A DNA stretch of 61,145 nucleotides from Saprospiraceae bacterium (lineage in GTDB: Bacteria; Bacteroidota; Bacteroidia; Chitinophagales; Saprospiraceae), in the NCBI GenBank assembly GCA_029251525.1, contig JAQXDE010000037.1:1-61145 (forward strand). The letters are read 5' to 3'. The position numbers and the translations under genes are program-made. A model generated the notes under the pieces. That model searched no databases, was not told the DNA's origin, and saw only the letters and a list, made by a program, of their open reading frames with translations. This document shows positions 21,508 to 30,170 of the stretch, one piece after another (within the stretch, counting starts at the first letter, position 1; every line of letters starts with the position of its first letter).

Positions 21508-22336
21508 CAAAAAAACCTATGACCAATGCTTGAAAAAAATGAAGTTTTGGTGAAGTTTTAGAATATTATCATTATTTAGATTTTATAACTAAACAAGGTT
21601 TCTTCTAAAGTCGATCGAAAGGCTTTCTACAAAGAAAAAAAGCAACTAGATTGATTAGAATAAATTATTTTCAACATTAAATATTAAAATGCTTTCCGTA
21701 TCATTTACAATGAATATAAAAATTATCTCTTAATCCATTTTGGTAATGACTTCTTGATCTTATTAATTTATCAAAACCAATCGCCTATTTGAGGAAATCA
21801 CTCGCGATTCTATTTTAAAAGACACAAAAATCAACGTATTCATTTATTTATTTATTAAAGATTTAGATATGCCATATTATACAGATTAAATCTCCCACCC
21901 AACGTAAAATTCTTCTCGAAACTAAGCCATCATAAATATATTTTTAATCATATAAACACCCAAATTGATATTAAAATTTAAAAAAACATGATGACGGTAT
22001 ACTTTTAAAATTTAAATATCAATTGATTCGAGAAAAATTCTCACAACAATTACAAGCATAATCTCTTAGGAGAAAACAAAGCAGAATTTCTATAAAGAAC
22101 GAAATCTTTTCGAAAAAATTTAGTTCTATATTTCAGATATTTTTATCAAAAAAACTATTTCATTTGCTAATTCGTTATAAACTAAGTTTCTCGGCAGAGA
22201 TTTTGACATAATAAATGTTAAGGATATTCTACTTTTATTATTATTCTAACTTCTAGTACAATTACTAGGTTTTTCCAAACAAAAGTCGTAATTACGGCTT
22301 TCTTTAAAAAAATTTGTGAGAAAACTACTCTCAATT
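21508..22336. other. gene-free interval with an imperfect inverted repeat
   Basis: There is no supported gene. Arms 21963-21979 (AATTGATATTAAAATTT) and 22008-22024 pair over 17 bp with one mismatch; a second pair, 21908-21920 with about 22026-22040, lies outside it. A near-palindrome AAAGTCGTAATTACGGCTTT at about 22283-22302 stands 35 bp before the next start codon and could be a leader hairpin or binding site. Confidence 0.4.
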
Positions 22337-22690
22337 ATGAAAGATACCGAATTATATGAACGTGCCATCACATGGGCAAAAAAACATGGCTTTTCAAATA
22401 TAAAAGCCAATACCGAAGAATATGAAATACCTGCTGGATTTACCCGAAAGGGAGAAACTGAAGCTTATATTCCTGACATTTCAGGAAGTAAACTAGGTGG
22501 AAAAAGCTATGTAGAAATAGCTATGAAAACAGAAGACAATGATGATCAGGTTTCCAAGTACAAACTTTTGAGTACAATGGCGAATATTAAATCTGGTAAA
22601 CTTTACTTGCTTGCACCTAAAGGCCACAAGGCTTATGTTGACAAGATGGTAAAACAGTACAATATTAGCGCTGAAGTAATTAGTATCTAA
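22337..22690 (+). CDS. small protein with a PD-(D/E)XK nuclease-like core
   Basis: I start it at ATG 22337 (117 residues). A GTG at 22316 would add seven residues but has no support. The protein has a helix (ELYERAITWAKKHGFSN), then YIPDISGSK with a candidate catalytic Asp, then YVEIAMKTEDNDDQVSKYKL, then a strand KLYLLAPKGH and a final helix. Asp - Glu strand - helix with QxxxY - strand matches the order in PD-(D/E)XK (RecB/Cas4-like) folds. The central motif is E-I-A-M-K rather than E-x-K, so activity is uncertain. It stands alone, with no methylase or helicase nearby. The fold call is an inference. Confidence 0.65.
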   Translation: MKDTELYERAITWAKKHGFSNIKANTEEYEIPAGFTRKGETEAYIPDISGSKLGGKSYVEIAMKTEDNDDQVSKYKLLSTMANIKSGKLYLLAPKGHKAYVDKMVKQYNISAEVISI

Positions 22691-22947
22691 TGGTGAAGGA
22701 CCGTAATTTAATGATTGATTATTTAATCAAGTCCTAATCAGATTAAAAAATCGCCCCTAAAGTTGGAAATATTATTTCACCACCAAATCGGACAACTTAA
22801 GGTCGCCATTGAGTTATGTTGAATAAAGTAATCCATTTGTTAATAGTCAACTTTTATTTCGGCTCAATGGAAAAAGATTGCGAATTGTCATGAAAATGAG
22901 ATAGTAAAAATTAACGAATATACCTTTCGAAATAATAAATCAGCTTT

Positions 22948-22982
22948 AAAAAGCTAGAAGGAATTCCTTCTAGCTTTTTTTC
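22948..22982 (+). terminator. strong intrinsic terminator
   Basis: AAAAGCTAGAAGG and its exact complement CCTTCTAGCTTTT form a perfect stem around the centre AATT, followed by a T run. It lies 258 bp after the 22690 stop and about 50 bp before the next ATG, so the transcript it ends carries a long 3' region or a separate RNA. Confidence 0.85.
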
Positions 22983-23032
22983 TAAATTTCAGAAAAAATA
23001 TCGCTTAAATAAATAAGAATAATCTCCTATTA

Positions 23033-23974
23033 ATGAATTCCTCTTCTTCAAAAAAATTCTCTTCTAAATTAGGTCTTCAAATTGCGTTCTCTCCTATTTA
23101 CAAATACAAGCTTCCTGAAAAACATCGCTTCCCGATGATTAAATATGAATTGATTCCAGAACAATTAATTTACGAAGGAACCATTTCTGAAAGCCAACTT
23201 TTCCATCCTGAAAAACTTTCAGAAGAAATACTTTTGCATACTCATGATTTAATCTATTGGGATAAATTAAAAAACCTAACCCTCTCTGAAAAAGAAATTC
23301 GTCGTATCGGATTTCCGCTTTCTTTAAATCTAATTGAACGTGGAAGACATATAGCTCAGGGTACAATAGACTGTGCATATTTAGCATTGCAAAATGGTTG
23401 TGCTATGAACGTAGCTGGAGGAACTCACCACTCTTTTGCAGACCATGGAGAGGGATTTTGCGTACTAAATGATTTTGCTATTGCTGCCAATCATTTACTT
23501 GTAGAAAAAATTGTAGAAAAAATTCTAATTGTTGATCTAGATGTTCATCAAGGAAATGGTACAGCCAAACTATTTGAAAATAATCATAAAGTCTTTACTT
23601 TTAGCATGCATGGTGCTATGAATTACCCCAGCCGAAAAGAAAAATCTGACCTTGATATTGGACTTCCCGACAAGACTAAGGATAATTATTATTTAAGAAC
23701 TCTCCATAACACACTTCCCCATTTAATTGACTTAGTTCAGCCCGATCTGATATTTTACCTCTCTGGAGTTGATATTCTGGAAACAGACAAATTAGGACGA
23801 TTAAGCATGAGTTTGGATGGTGCAAAAAATCGAGATCGATTCGTTTTAGAGCTTTGCAAAAAAAATAATATCCCTTTAGCCATTAGTATGGGTGGTGGAT
23901 ATTCTGAAAGAATTGCCACCATTATCGACGCTCATGTGAATACATTTCGATTAGCGCAAGAGATTTTTTTTTAA
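23033..23974 (+). CDS. histone deacetylase-family deacetylase
   Basis: This 313-residue protein has the arginase/deacetylase fold pattern of bacterial HDAC-like enzymes. The paired active-site histidines lie in GGTHHSFADHGEGF (about 129-142). The zinc-binding block is IVDLDVHQGNGT (D170 and H172), and the third Asp is probably that of ETDKLGRL. A C-terminal GGGYS is typical. Bacterial members act on acetylated lysines, acetylpolyamines or acetoin-related substrates; which one cannot be told here. The length is normal. It is cytoplasmic, stands alone, and follows the strong terminator at 22948. Confidence 0.9.
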   Translation: MNSSSSKKFSSKLGLQIAFSPIYKYKLPEKHRFPMIKYELIPEQLIYEGTISESQLFHPEKLSEEILLHTHDLIYWDKLKNLTLSEKEIRRIGFPLSLNLIERGRHIAQGTIDCAYLALQNGCAMNVAGGTHHSFADHGEGFCVLNDFAIAANHLLVEKIVEKILIVDLDVHQGNGTAKLFENNHKVFTFSMHGAMNYPSRKEKSDLDIGLPDKTKDNYYLRTLHNTLPHLIDLVQPDLIFYLSGVDILETDKLGRLSMSLDGAKNRDRFVLELCKKNNIPLAISMGGGYSERIATIIDAHVNTFRLAQEIFF

Positions 23975-24133
23975 AATTAACATTAATAAGATACTGAAAG
24001 CCAAAATGTTGACACATTAAATAAAAATTATATCTCTTTTTCTGGAACACTGTTTGTTTTAAGTTAATATCCCTCCCTAAATCCTTTGTTCCCTTTAATT
24101 CAATTTATCCACCTTTTCCTAAATATCAATAAT

Positions 24134-24970
24134 ATGTTATTTGCTCCAAAACAAATTTGTACATTTTTATTATTATCGATAATCTCAATTTCCACATTCG
24201 CTCAGACCAAAAATAACATCTGCTCAAAATCAGTTGACTACTGCGAAGGTAAGATCACTTTTGAAAATGGCAATATTTACAATGGCGAATTTTCCTTTGG
24301 AGTCCCAAATGGAAAAGGATTAATTAAATTTAAAGGAGGGAGTGAATATCTTGGCGATTTTAAAAATGGAAAAATCGAAGGCCAAGGTGCGATCCTTTTA
24401 GCATCTGGAGATTCATATATTGGAGAATGGAAAAATGGAGAGGCATCTGGAGATGGTACTTATAAAAAAAATGATGGTAGTAGTTTCAAAGGGAAATTCA
24501 AAAATGGAATGCGAGAAGGAGATGGAATTGTTACTTGGGAAAATGGAGATACTCTTAAAGGAGAATGGCAAGATGATAAATTAAATGGAAAAGCGATTTT
24601 TGAATTTGCTAACGGTGACTTTCTAGAAACAAGATGGCAGACTGGTAGTATGAAAATAAAATCTACTTACACCAAAGAGGATGGTCAAAAAATCCAAGGC
24701 AGTATGAATACTATTTATACCGGAATGGAAATGGAAAATAATTTTACTGAAGCAAAAGAAACGATGGTTGCAAATTTGCAAGTAGCATGGATATATGCTG
24801 CGATGGAATTCAAAGCAAATCAAAATTATAATTTAGCAGTTGATTTTTTAATAGCAGCACAAAAACATAGTTCAAGAAATCCTGAAATACAAGCAATTAT
24901 CGCACAACATATCAAAGCGATTGATACGCAAAAAAACAATAGTGGTTGGGCTCAACTACAAAAAAAATAA
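24134..24970 (+). CDS. secreted MORN-repeat protein
   Basis: The start is ATG 24134 (278 residues), where the signal peptide begins (MLFAPKQICTFLLLSII, cleavage near TFAQ). The upstream extension to 24086 would need a TTG start and is unlikely. Residues about 40-190 carry five to six MORN repeats of the form YIGEWKNGEASGDGTY, with GKG, GQG, GDG and GDG turns. The last about 60 residues are helical (VAWIYAAMEFKANQNYNL, TPR-like). MORN repeats form beta-hairpin rods; the partner is unknown. It converges on the FG-GAP gene with only 53 bp between the stops. Confidence 0.85.
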   Translation: MLFAPKQICTFLLLSIISISTFAQTKNNICSKSVDYCEGKITFENGNIYNGEFSFGVPNGKGLIKFKGGSEYLGDFKNGKIEGQGAILLASGDSYIGEWKNGEASGDGTYKKNDGSSFKGKFKNGMREGDGIVTWENGDTLKGEWQDDKLNGKAIFEFANGDFLETRWQTGSMKIKSTYTKEDGQKIQGSMNTIYTGMEMENNFTEAKETMVANLQVAWIYAAMEFKANQNYNLAVDFLIAAQKHSSRNPEIQAIIAQHIKAIDTQKNNSGWAQLQKK

Positions 24971-25023
24971 ATTCAAAACCAAAATTCCAAAAAGACTAGG
25001 CTTATTTTTTTTTGATATTTAAT

Positions 25024-26148
25024 TTATTGTCGAATCTTTTTTCGATTAATATAATAGACATTAACCTCTTTAGAATTCGCCTCAACAACATCCTTAAAAC
25101 CATCCTTATTCAAATCAACAAACCGAATATCATAAGTATCAAAGTCTTGCGAACTCAATAACATCATTTTATAGGACTTTCCATCTCCAAGATTTTGATA
25201 AATCCGGTTTGGTTCACCACTATTCCCAACCAAAATATCTACATCGCCATCCTGGTCATAATCTGCGGCATCTATAGAAAAAGAAGCATCCTTGACATTA
25301 TCTAATTTTATTATGTTTTTAAAAGACATTGAAGCATCTCCAAAGCAGATAGAATTAGGTTCATTAATATTAGCTAATATAAGATCACTCCATCCATCCT
25401 TATTAAGATCCGAAATAGCGATACTTCTTGTTTCATCTTTGCCCGTTCCAAAAGGTATTTTATTTTCGAAATTCATCTCATCATTAAGGTAAATATAATT
25501 TTGCTGCCCATCCCGATTCGCTAAAATCAAATCTTCATCGCCATCTTTATCTATATCAAAAATTTTAACATCAATTGTAGAATCATCTGACTCGCCAAAG
25601 TTTATGACTTTTTCAAAATTTCCTTTTCCATCATTTATACAAATTTCATTAAACTCCCTTCGGTTAGTAATAAAAATATCTAAGTCACCATCTTTATCCA
25701 AATCAACTAATGTAATGTTTCGAGTATTGGAATATAACTTCCCAAAGGTTTTTCCTTCCACAAATTTTCCTTTTCCATTATTTATAAAAAGTCGATTGGG
25801 CGCTTTGTCATTTCCTACAGCAATATCTAAATCACCATCACCATCTAAATCTCCTACCTCAGCTGCATAACTCGTCGATTCGTAAAAACCTAAATCGTAA
25901 GAAACAGTAAATTGTCCCTTCCCATTATTTAAAAATATTTTGTTAGAAGCAGTCCAATGTCTTCCATTCGCGATAATAATGTCTATGTCTCCATCGGCAT
26001 CAATATCACCAGAAGCGATGGAAGCGCTTCTTATTTTTTCAACTCCAAATGAATAACGAGTTCCATTTTGCGGATTTCTAAAATCAGAGTTTTGTGCAAA
26101 AATTGAAATTGGTAAAATAAATAGAAGGACGGTATATATTGAAGACAT
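25024..26148 (-). CDS. secreted FG-GAP/VCBS seven-bladed propeller protein
   Basis: This 374-residue protein has a short signal peptide (cleavage near SIFAQ). It consists almost entirely of seven FG-GAP repeats. Each carries a calcium-loop motif: DIDADGDID, DLDGDGDLD, DLDKDGDLD, DIDKDGDED, DLNKDGWSD, DYDQDGDVD and DLNKDGFKD. That number fits one complete seven-bladed beta-propeller. There is no sorting tail and no catalytic domain, so it is probably a periplasmic or secreted calcium-stabilised binding module. A TATATTTG promoter element stands about 36 nt upstream. Confidence 0.88.
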   Translation of the reverse strand: MSSIYTVLLFILPISIFAQNSDFRNPQNGTRYSFGVEKIRSASIASGDIDADGDIDIIIANGRHWTASNKIFLNNGKGQFTVSYDLGFYESTSYAAEVGDLDGDGDLDIAVGNDKAPNRLFINNGKGKFVEGKTFGKLYSNTRNITLVDLDKDGDLDIFITNRREFNEICINDGKGNFEKVINFGESDDSTIDVKIFDIDKDGDEDLILANRDGQQNYIYLNDEMNFENKIPFGTGKDETRSIAISDLNKDGWSDLILANINEPNSICFGDASMSFKNIIKLDNVKDASFSIDAADYDQDGDVDILVGNSGEPNRIYQNLGDGKSYKMMLLSSQDFDTYDIRFVDLNKDGFKDVVEANSKEVNVYYINRKKIRQ

Positions 26149-26183
26149 TTTCTAGGTTTTATAATTTGATTTCCAAATGATGA

Positions 26184-26191
26184 CAAATATA
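26184..26191 (-). promoter_or_regulatory. -7 element for the FG-GAP gene
   Basis: The minus strand reads TATATTTG, an exact TAnnTTTG match, 36 nt before the ATG at 26148. The -33 region upstream is T-rich without a clear TTTG. Confidence 0.5.
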
Positions 26192-26215
26192 AATCAATTT
26201 CTAAAAAAAATTAAA

Positions 26216-26250
26216 GAGGTGAATTACACTTATAAAGTATAATTCACCTC
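26216..26250 (-). terminator. intrinsic terminator of the OmpA/coiled-coil unit
   Basis: GAGGTGAATTA and TAATTCACCTC are perfect arms. On the minus strand the hairpin is followed by TTTAATTTTTTTT. It separates the stop at 26281 from the FG-GAP promoter. Confidence 0.85.
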
Positions 26251-26280
26251 AATATGATTTATGATATTTTTTAAAAAATC

Positions 26281-26613
26281 TTACTCATCCAAATATTTTT
26301 TCTTCAACTCATTTAATTGTGATTCAATATTCTCCTTTATTTCTCTTTCAGCTAGGTAATTCATTTCAACTCTAGCATTGGTTGATTGCAATTCAGTATT
26401 GGTATTTTCTAAATGATTAATTTTATCTATATGACCTTTGATTTCTGAATGTAAGTTAGAGACATTAGTTTCTAAGTTTTTAATATTCATTTTAAGTTTC
26501 TTACCAGTAGTTAGGTTCCAAAACCAGGATCCTAATAACCAGGACACTATTAATAATGGTAATATCCACCAACTACAAATCGTGAGAAAATTATCTACTA
26601 TTGAGAGTAACAT
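26281..26613 (-). CDS. membrane-anchored coiled-coil protein
   Basis: This 110-residue protein has one Trp-rich membrane segment (about 11-33, ICSWWILPLLIVSWLLG) and then a continuous coiled coil (about 40-108, rich in Leu/Asn/Glu, ending LNELKKKYLDE). No family is recognised. It lies 52 bp downstream of the OmpA-family gene on the same strand and upstream of a good terminator, so the two are very likely co-transcribed and may form an envelope complex, for example an inner-membrane coiled coil paired with a peptidoglycan-binding protein. Confidence 0.75.
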   Translation of the reverse strand: MLLSIVDNFLTICSWWILPLLIVSWLLGSWFWNLTTGKKLKMNIKNLETNVSNLHSEIKGHIDKINHLENTNTELQSTNARVEMNYLAEREIKENIESQLNELKKKYLDE

Positions 26614-26665
26614 ATTTATTTATTTTATTTGTTTCTAAAAAATTAATTTTGACTGCTTTTCGTAA

Positions 26666-27466
26666 TTATTTTATCCTTTGAATTACGGTTCTTCTATTCG
26701 ATGCTTGTCCTGCATCAGTTGCATTTGAAGATGCAGGCTCAGACTCTCCTTTTGAAACTGCTTTAATTTTAGCTGGAGGAACACCATTTTTTAATAATAA
26801 GTTTTGAATTGCTTGAGCTCTTCGAAGACCTAAATTATTATTATCTTCAGGAGTTCCATTATCATCAGTATGTCCCGTTATAGTAACAGTTTCATCTGAT
26901 GTTTTTAAAATGTCTGCTAATTTTTTTAAATACTCCTCTACTTTAGGATCAATCTTTCCAACCGCAGAATTAAATTCAAAATAAATTAATGCTTGATTCC
27001 CTAATTCAATTACAGGGGCTAATTTTTCAGGAGGAGCAATCCATTTAAAACTAGCACTAATAAATGAATTCGATTTCATACCTTCTTTATCTTTTGCCAA
27101 AACGGATTTTATTCGAATTCGTTCGTTTGGAATCTCAGAAAATAATTTCCGTATTTCTTCACCTCGTACAAGTCCTAGGTTATCAAAACCGGTAGGAATT
27201 TTTTCGCCTTTAAAATATTCACCGGTAATTTCAAAAATATTATCCTCTGCTTTACCTAAAAGCAATTTAGCTTTGTAATCATCAAAGGATTCATTGGTCA
27301 TAGCTTCTGAATTAGACCAATTGAACATCAATGGTTCTGATAACTTTGGCAGTGGAGTTTCTATTTCGGCGGGTTGGCAAGCTGGATTAATATTATTATA
27401 GAGCCATGTGGCAAATAAAAAATAAACACCAGACATGAGCAACACTAAAGATGCTTTTGAACTCAT
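26666..27466 (-). CDS. OmpA-family peptidoglycan-binding protein with N-terminal membrane anchor
   Basis: This 266-residue protein has one N-terminal hydrophobic helix (about 6-24) that lacks a clear cleavage site, so it is probably an inner-membrane anchor rather than a beta-barrel. Residues about 35-150 are an unassigned periplasmic region. Residues about 155-266 are a complete OmpA/MotB domain: IYFEFNSAVGKID, TITGHTDDNGTPEDN with the peptidoglycan-binding Asp region, LGLRRAQAIQNLLLKNG and ASNRRTVIQR. It should tether the inner membrane to peptidoglycan. It is the first gene of a two-gene unit with the coiled-coil protein at 26281. Confidence 0.88.
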   Translation of the reverse strand: MSSKASLVLLMSGVYFLFATWLYNNINPACQPAEIETPLPKLSEPLMFNWSNSEAMTNESFDDYKAKLLLGKAEDNIFEITGEYFKGEKIPTGFDNLGLVRGEEIRKLFSEIPNERIRIKSVLAKDKEGMKSNSFISASFKWIAPPEKLAPVIELGNQALIYFEFNSAVGKIDPKVEEYLKKLADILKTSDETVTITGHTDDNGTPEDNNNLGLRRAQAIQNLLLKNGVPPAKIKAVSKGESEPASSNATDAGQASNRRTVIQRIK

Positions 27467-27519
27467 AATTGATTAATAATTTAAAGTTGTTAAATCAAAC
27501 TTGATAGATAATACTTAAA

Positions 27520-27527
27520 CAAATATA
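27520..27527 (-). promoter_or_regulatory. -7 element for the OmpA-family gene
   Basis: The minus strand reads TATATTTG (TAnnTTTG), about 54 nt before the ATG at 27466. The rest of 27467-27714 holds no gene. Confidence 0.45.
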
Positions 27528-27714
27528 ATAATTGTTTTGAACTTCTACACTTTTGTAAAATTTATAATTAAATATTAACAAAAAAACAAAATTAAAATAA
27601 AATAAAACACATATGAATAATATTTTATTTAATATCATTAGAAAGTTCTATTTCTAAACAAAAATCCCGAATTTTTGAATAAATTAGACTTCAGACGAAA
27701 AGAAAAACACTTTA

Positions 27715-28074
27715 TTAAACAAATTCTAATGCATCCTTTATAAATTCAATTGCTTCCAAAGGATTTTCCACCTCGATAATTAATTTTTGATAATTCTCAG
27801 ATTCTAAATCAATGATAATTGCTTTATTTTTATTGACAACATCCCAAAAAACTTTTCCATTTGACTGATAAAATGTACCAGCAGTAATAATTCCAGGAAC
27901 ATGTATACCTGGCATTCTTATTCCTTTCCACCATCCATTCAAAGCATCTCTATTTTGGTAAGCTCGCAATATATTATTTATTGGGATTGATAGCTGGCTT
28001 TTTAATGCCCATAGCTTATGTAATCCTTTTACATTAAAATAAAAATTATTTCCATCTTTTGAAATTGTAACCAT
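27715..28074 (-). CDS. small cytosolic protein with a PH-like fold
   Basis: This 119-residue protein has no signal or membrane segment. The order of strands and a C-terminal helix (FYFNVKGLHKLWAL, GWWKGIRMPGIHVPGIIT, GKVFWDVVNKNKAIIIDL, KLIIEVENPLEAIEFI) resembles small bacterial proteins with a pleckstrin-homology-like barrel; in particular the IPGI-TAGTF and KVFWDV blocks look familiar from that group. Function is unknown. The gene stands alone; no promoter match was found. Confidence 0.65.
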   Translation of the reverse strand: MVTISKDGNNFYFNVKGLHKLWALKSQLSIPINNILRAYQNRDALNGWWKGIRMPGIHVPGIITAGTFYQSNGKVFWDVVNKNKAIIIDLESENYQKLIIEVENPLEAIEFIKDALEFV

Positions 28075-28149
28075 TAGTAAACCTTTTTTTGTGAGTATAT
28101 AACTTTACAATTATTATTAAAATTAATCTATCTTTCTTAAAATATGACC

Positions 28150-28590
28150 ATTGAAACTCTGGCACAGATATATTTTGTAGGTTTCACTATTCTCCTAGAT
28201 CAAATTTCATAAACTCCTCTCCATTAAATTTAAAGACTCCTTAGCTGTCTGTCCCTAACCAAAGAACCCCTTTCTTTGTAAATAAAAATCATCATAATAT
28301 TATTTTAATCGCCTTCAATCTGAAAATTAATGAGATTTCCTCCGTCATATTTTCAGACTCCGTCCTCGTATGTCACCATCCACAAGACACCATTATTATC
28401 TGGCACCCCTGAAAGAAAATAAGGAAGTCAATTGCTTTTTTGATTGATCAAAACTTTCCAATTTTTCATATTTAAGGGTTGACCCAATACCGATTATTTA
28501 ATATTTACTGATAAAAAATTTTATTCTACTGGAAACATAGCACCTTCTCCACCTTTGCAATGAATATCTCTGGAATATTTAGTTTAGAAA
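28150..28590 (-). pseudogene. decayed two-component-regulator propeller (Reg_prop) repeats
   Basis: Reading the minus strand, broken frames give VPDNNGVLWMVTYEDGV, stop, KYDGGNLINFQIEGD, stop, IYKERGSL, then in another frame GVFKFNGEEFMKFDLGE, and further upstream CKGGEGAMFPVE. These match the Reg_prop blade pattern (G.LW.GT..DGV.RYDGK.F.NF) found in sensors of hybrid histidine kinases and related proteins. Stops and frameshifts occur every 20-40 codons. No kinase or regulator part remains in the window. The rest of 28075-28904 shows no gene. Confidence 0.7.
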
Positions 28591-28904
28591 ATAAATTATT
28601 ACCTCTAAATCGAATCAATTTCTAGGAGAAACAGATGGTCTGGAAATTGAACAGTTAAGAAATTTATATTTTCGGGGAATAAAAAAATCGCAGATATTTT
28701 TTTCAATTGTTTATAAGATGATATTGATTATCTTACTAAAATTAAATTGAAATTTATGATAATGCTTTTTTAGAGAAATGGTTAACAGTTATAATGGCAA
28801 GTGTTGTACTAGAGGAGGATTCTATTAGATTTAAAACTTACCTTGCTAGTTTTAGCCTCATATTTACTTAATTGATTTTTAAGTTTTGCAATTATTTATT
28901 TCTT

Positions 28905-30170
28905 TTAGCTTTCCCCAATTTTTTTTGATCTTATTTGAATACCTTTTCTTTTATGTTCTCTCAATACATATTCATGAGTTGATTTGAGCTCCAAAATTTT
29001 AAGGAAGGAATAACGAGATGAAATTTCTAACCCTTGAGTTTCTCCAATTTTATTGATTGTTTTAGCCGCATTTAATATTTGTTCCTCCATTTGAATCTCA
29101 TTATTCCATTTCACACTTTTAATAAAATTATTACATTCGGCATTAAAAGCTCTTAACATTAACTTTTTTTGCACACTTATCATTTTTCCACCTTCTGCAA
29201 TAGTCCCATTCACCTTCCAATCCACACATTCTACTATAGCTTTACCATTCGTTATCACCATCTTTTGCTTTTCCTGAATTTCCTTGATTTTCAATTTAAA
29301 TTTTTCAGGAAATTCCTCACCGAACAGAGGCTCATAAACCCCAAATTCAGCAACCTCTATCTCATTCTTTAGAAGGTTTGTTTCAATAATTAACTTTTCA
29401 TAAATATCATTTTCAGAGTGATATTTTGATCTTAACTCATCCCGGGATCTCATCACTTCATTAACCTCAATTTTTCTCTTATTGAGTTCATCATCAATAT
29501 TTATTATTCCTTGATATTTTACATTTAGATCTCTAATTATTGTTTCTACCTTTTTGTTTTTAAAAAGCAACTTATAGTTAAAGTACCCTAATCTACAAAT
29601 CAATAGACCTCCTAAAATGATAATTCCATATAGAAGTATTAAAAAACTATTAGAGGTATTGTTGACTGACAAACTATTTTCATAATCCCAATTTAATTTT
29701 TCTGTATCATCAATTGATTTTTCTGTATCCGACCCTTTTGAGATAAACTCTTCTTTAGCATATTGAAAATTGGTTTCGTCTTGTTCTAAAGAATCAACCT
29801 GGTCTGTTTGCAATTGTTTTTCAGATGGAATTATTACATCTGCAGCATACTGAAAATTGATTTCGTTTTGTTCAACAGTATCAACCTGTTCTGTTTGCAT
29901 TTGTTTTTCAGGTGGATTTCTTACAACTATTAAGAGCTTTTTTACCCAACCAATTCTTCCATTAAAATCAACTTTACAATAAAAATAATTGCAATCATTT
30001 AGAAGAATAACCTTGTCATCAGCGAATATTCTAGAAATCGTTTTTGAGGAGAAACTCCCTTCTGATTTAAAACTTGTCTCCTTAGTAATAAAAGCCTCAT
30101 TAGTTTGAGCCTGGATTTGACATAAACATAATAGAAAGAAAAAGGTAATATATATTTTGAGGAGGTTCAT
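28905..30170 (-). CDS. SH3-like domain, membrane helix and DUF4041-like coiled-coil protein
   Basis: This 421-residue protein has an unusual layout. Residues 1-22 are a signal peptide (QIQAQ). Residues about 25-82 look like a bacterial SH3 domain (KTISRIFADDKVILL ... GRIGWVKKLLI). Residues 88-138 are a direct duplication (next entry). Residues about 174-195 are a membrane helix. Then come a coiled coil and, at about 265-400, a DUF4041-like region (GVYEPLFGEEFPEKFKLKI, LMLRAFNAECNNFI, INKIGETQGLEISS). DUF4041 usually precedes a GIY-YIG-type (T5orf172) domain in phage-related proteins; here the frame ends right after it with a basic tail. It may be a truncated or repurposed form. The topology predicts SH3 outside and DUF4041 in the cytoplasm. 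Confidence 0.75.
   Translation of the reverse strand: MNLLKIYITFFFLLCLCQIQAQTNEAFITKETSFKSEGSFSSKTISRIFADDKVILLNDCNYFYCKVDFNGRIGWVKKLLIVVRNPPEKQMQTEQVDTVEQNEINFQYAADVIIPSEKQLQTDQVDSLEQDETNFQYAKEEFISKGSDTEKSIDDTEKLNWDYENSLSVNNTSNSFLILLYGIIILGGLLICRLGYFNYKLLFKNKKVETIIRDLNVKYQGIINIDDELNKRKIEVNEVMRSRDELRSKYHSENDIYEKLIIETNLLKNEIEVAEFGVYEPLFGEEFPEKFKLKIKEIQEKQKMVITNGKAIVECVDWKVNGTIAEGGKMISVQKKLMLRAFNAECNNFIKSVKWNNEIQMEEQILNAAKTINKIGETQGLEISSRYSFLKILELKSTHEYVLREHKRKGIQIRSKKIGES
29757..29909 (-). repeat. in-frame duplication of 29 codons inside the SH3-TM-DUF4041 gene
   Basis: The products EKQMQTEQVDTVEQNEINFQ (from residue 88) and EKQLQTDQVDSLEQDETNFQ (from residue 117) are 29 residues apart and nearly identical, both followed by YA. 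The repeat forms the linker between the SH3-like domain and the membrane helix. Confidence 0.85.

Noticed and set aside
22316-22336. GTG start for the nuclease-like protein
   Set aside because: The ATG at 22337 is better and the extra seven residues add nothing recognisable.
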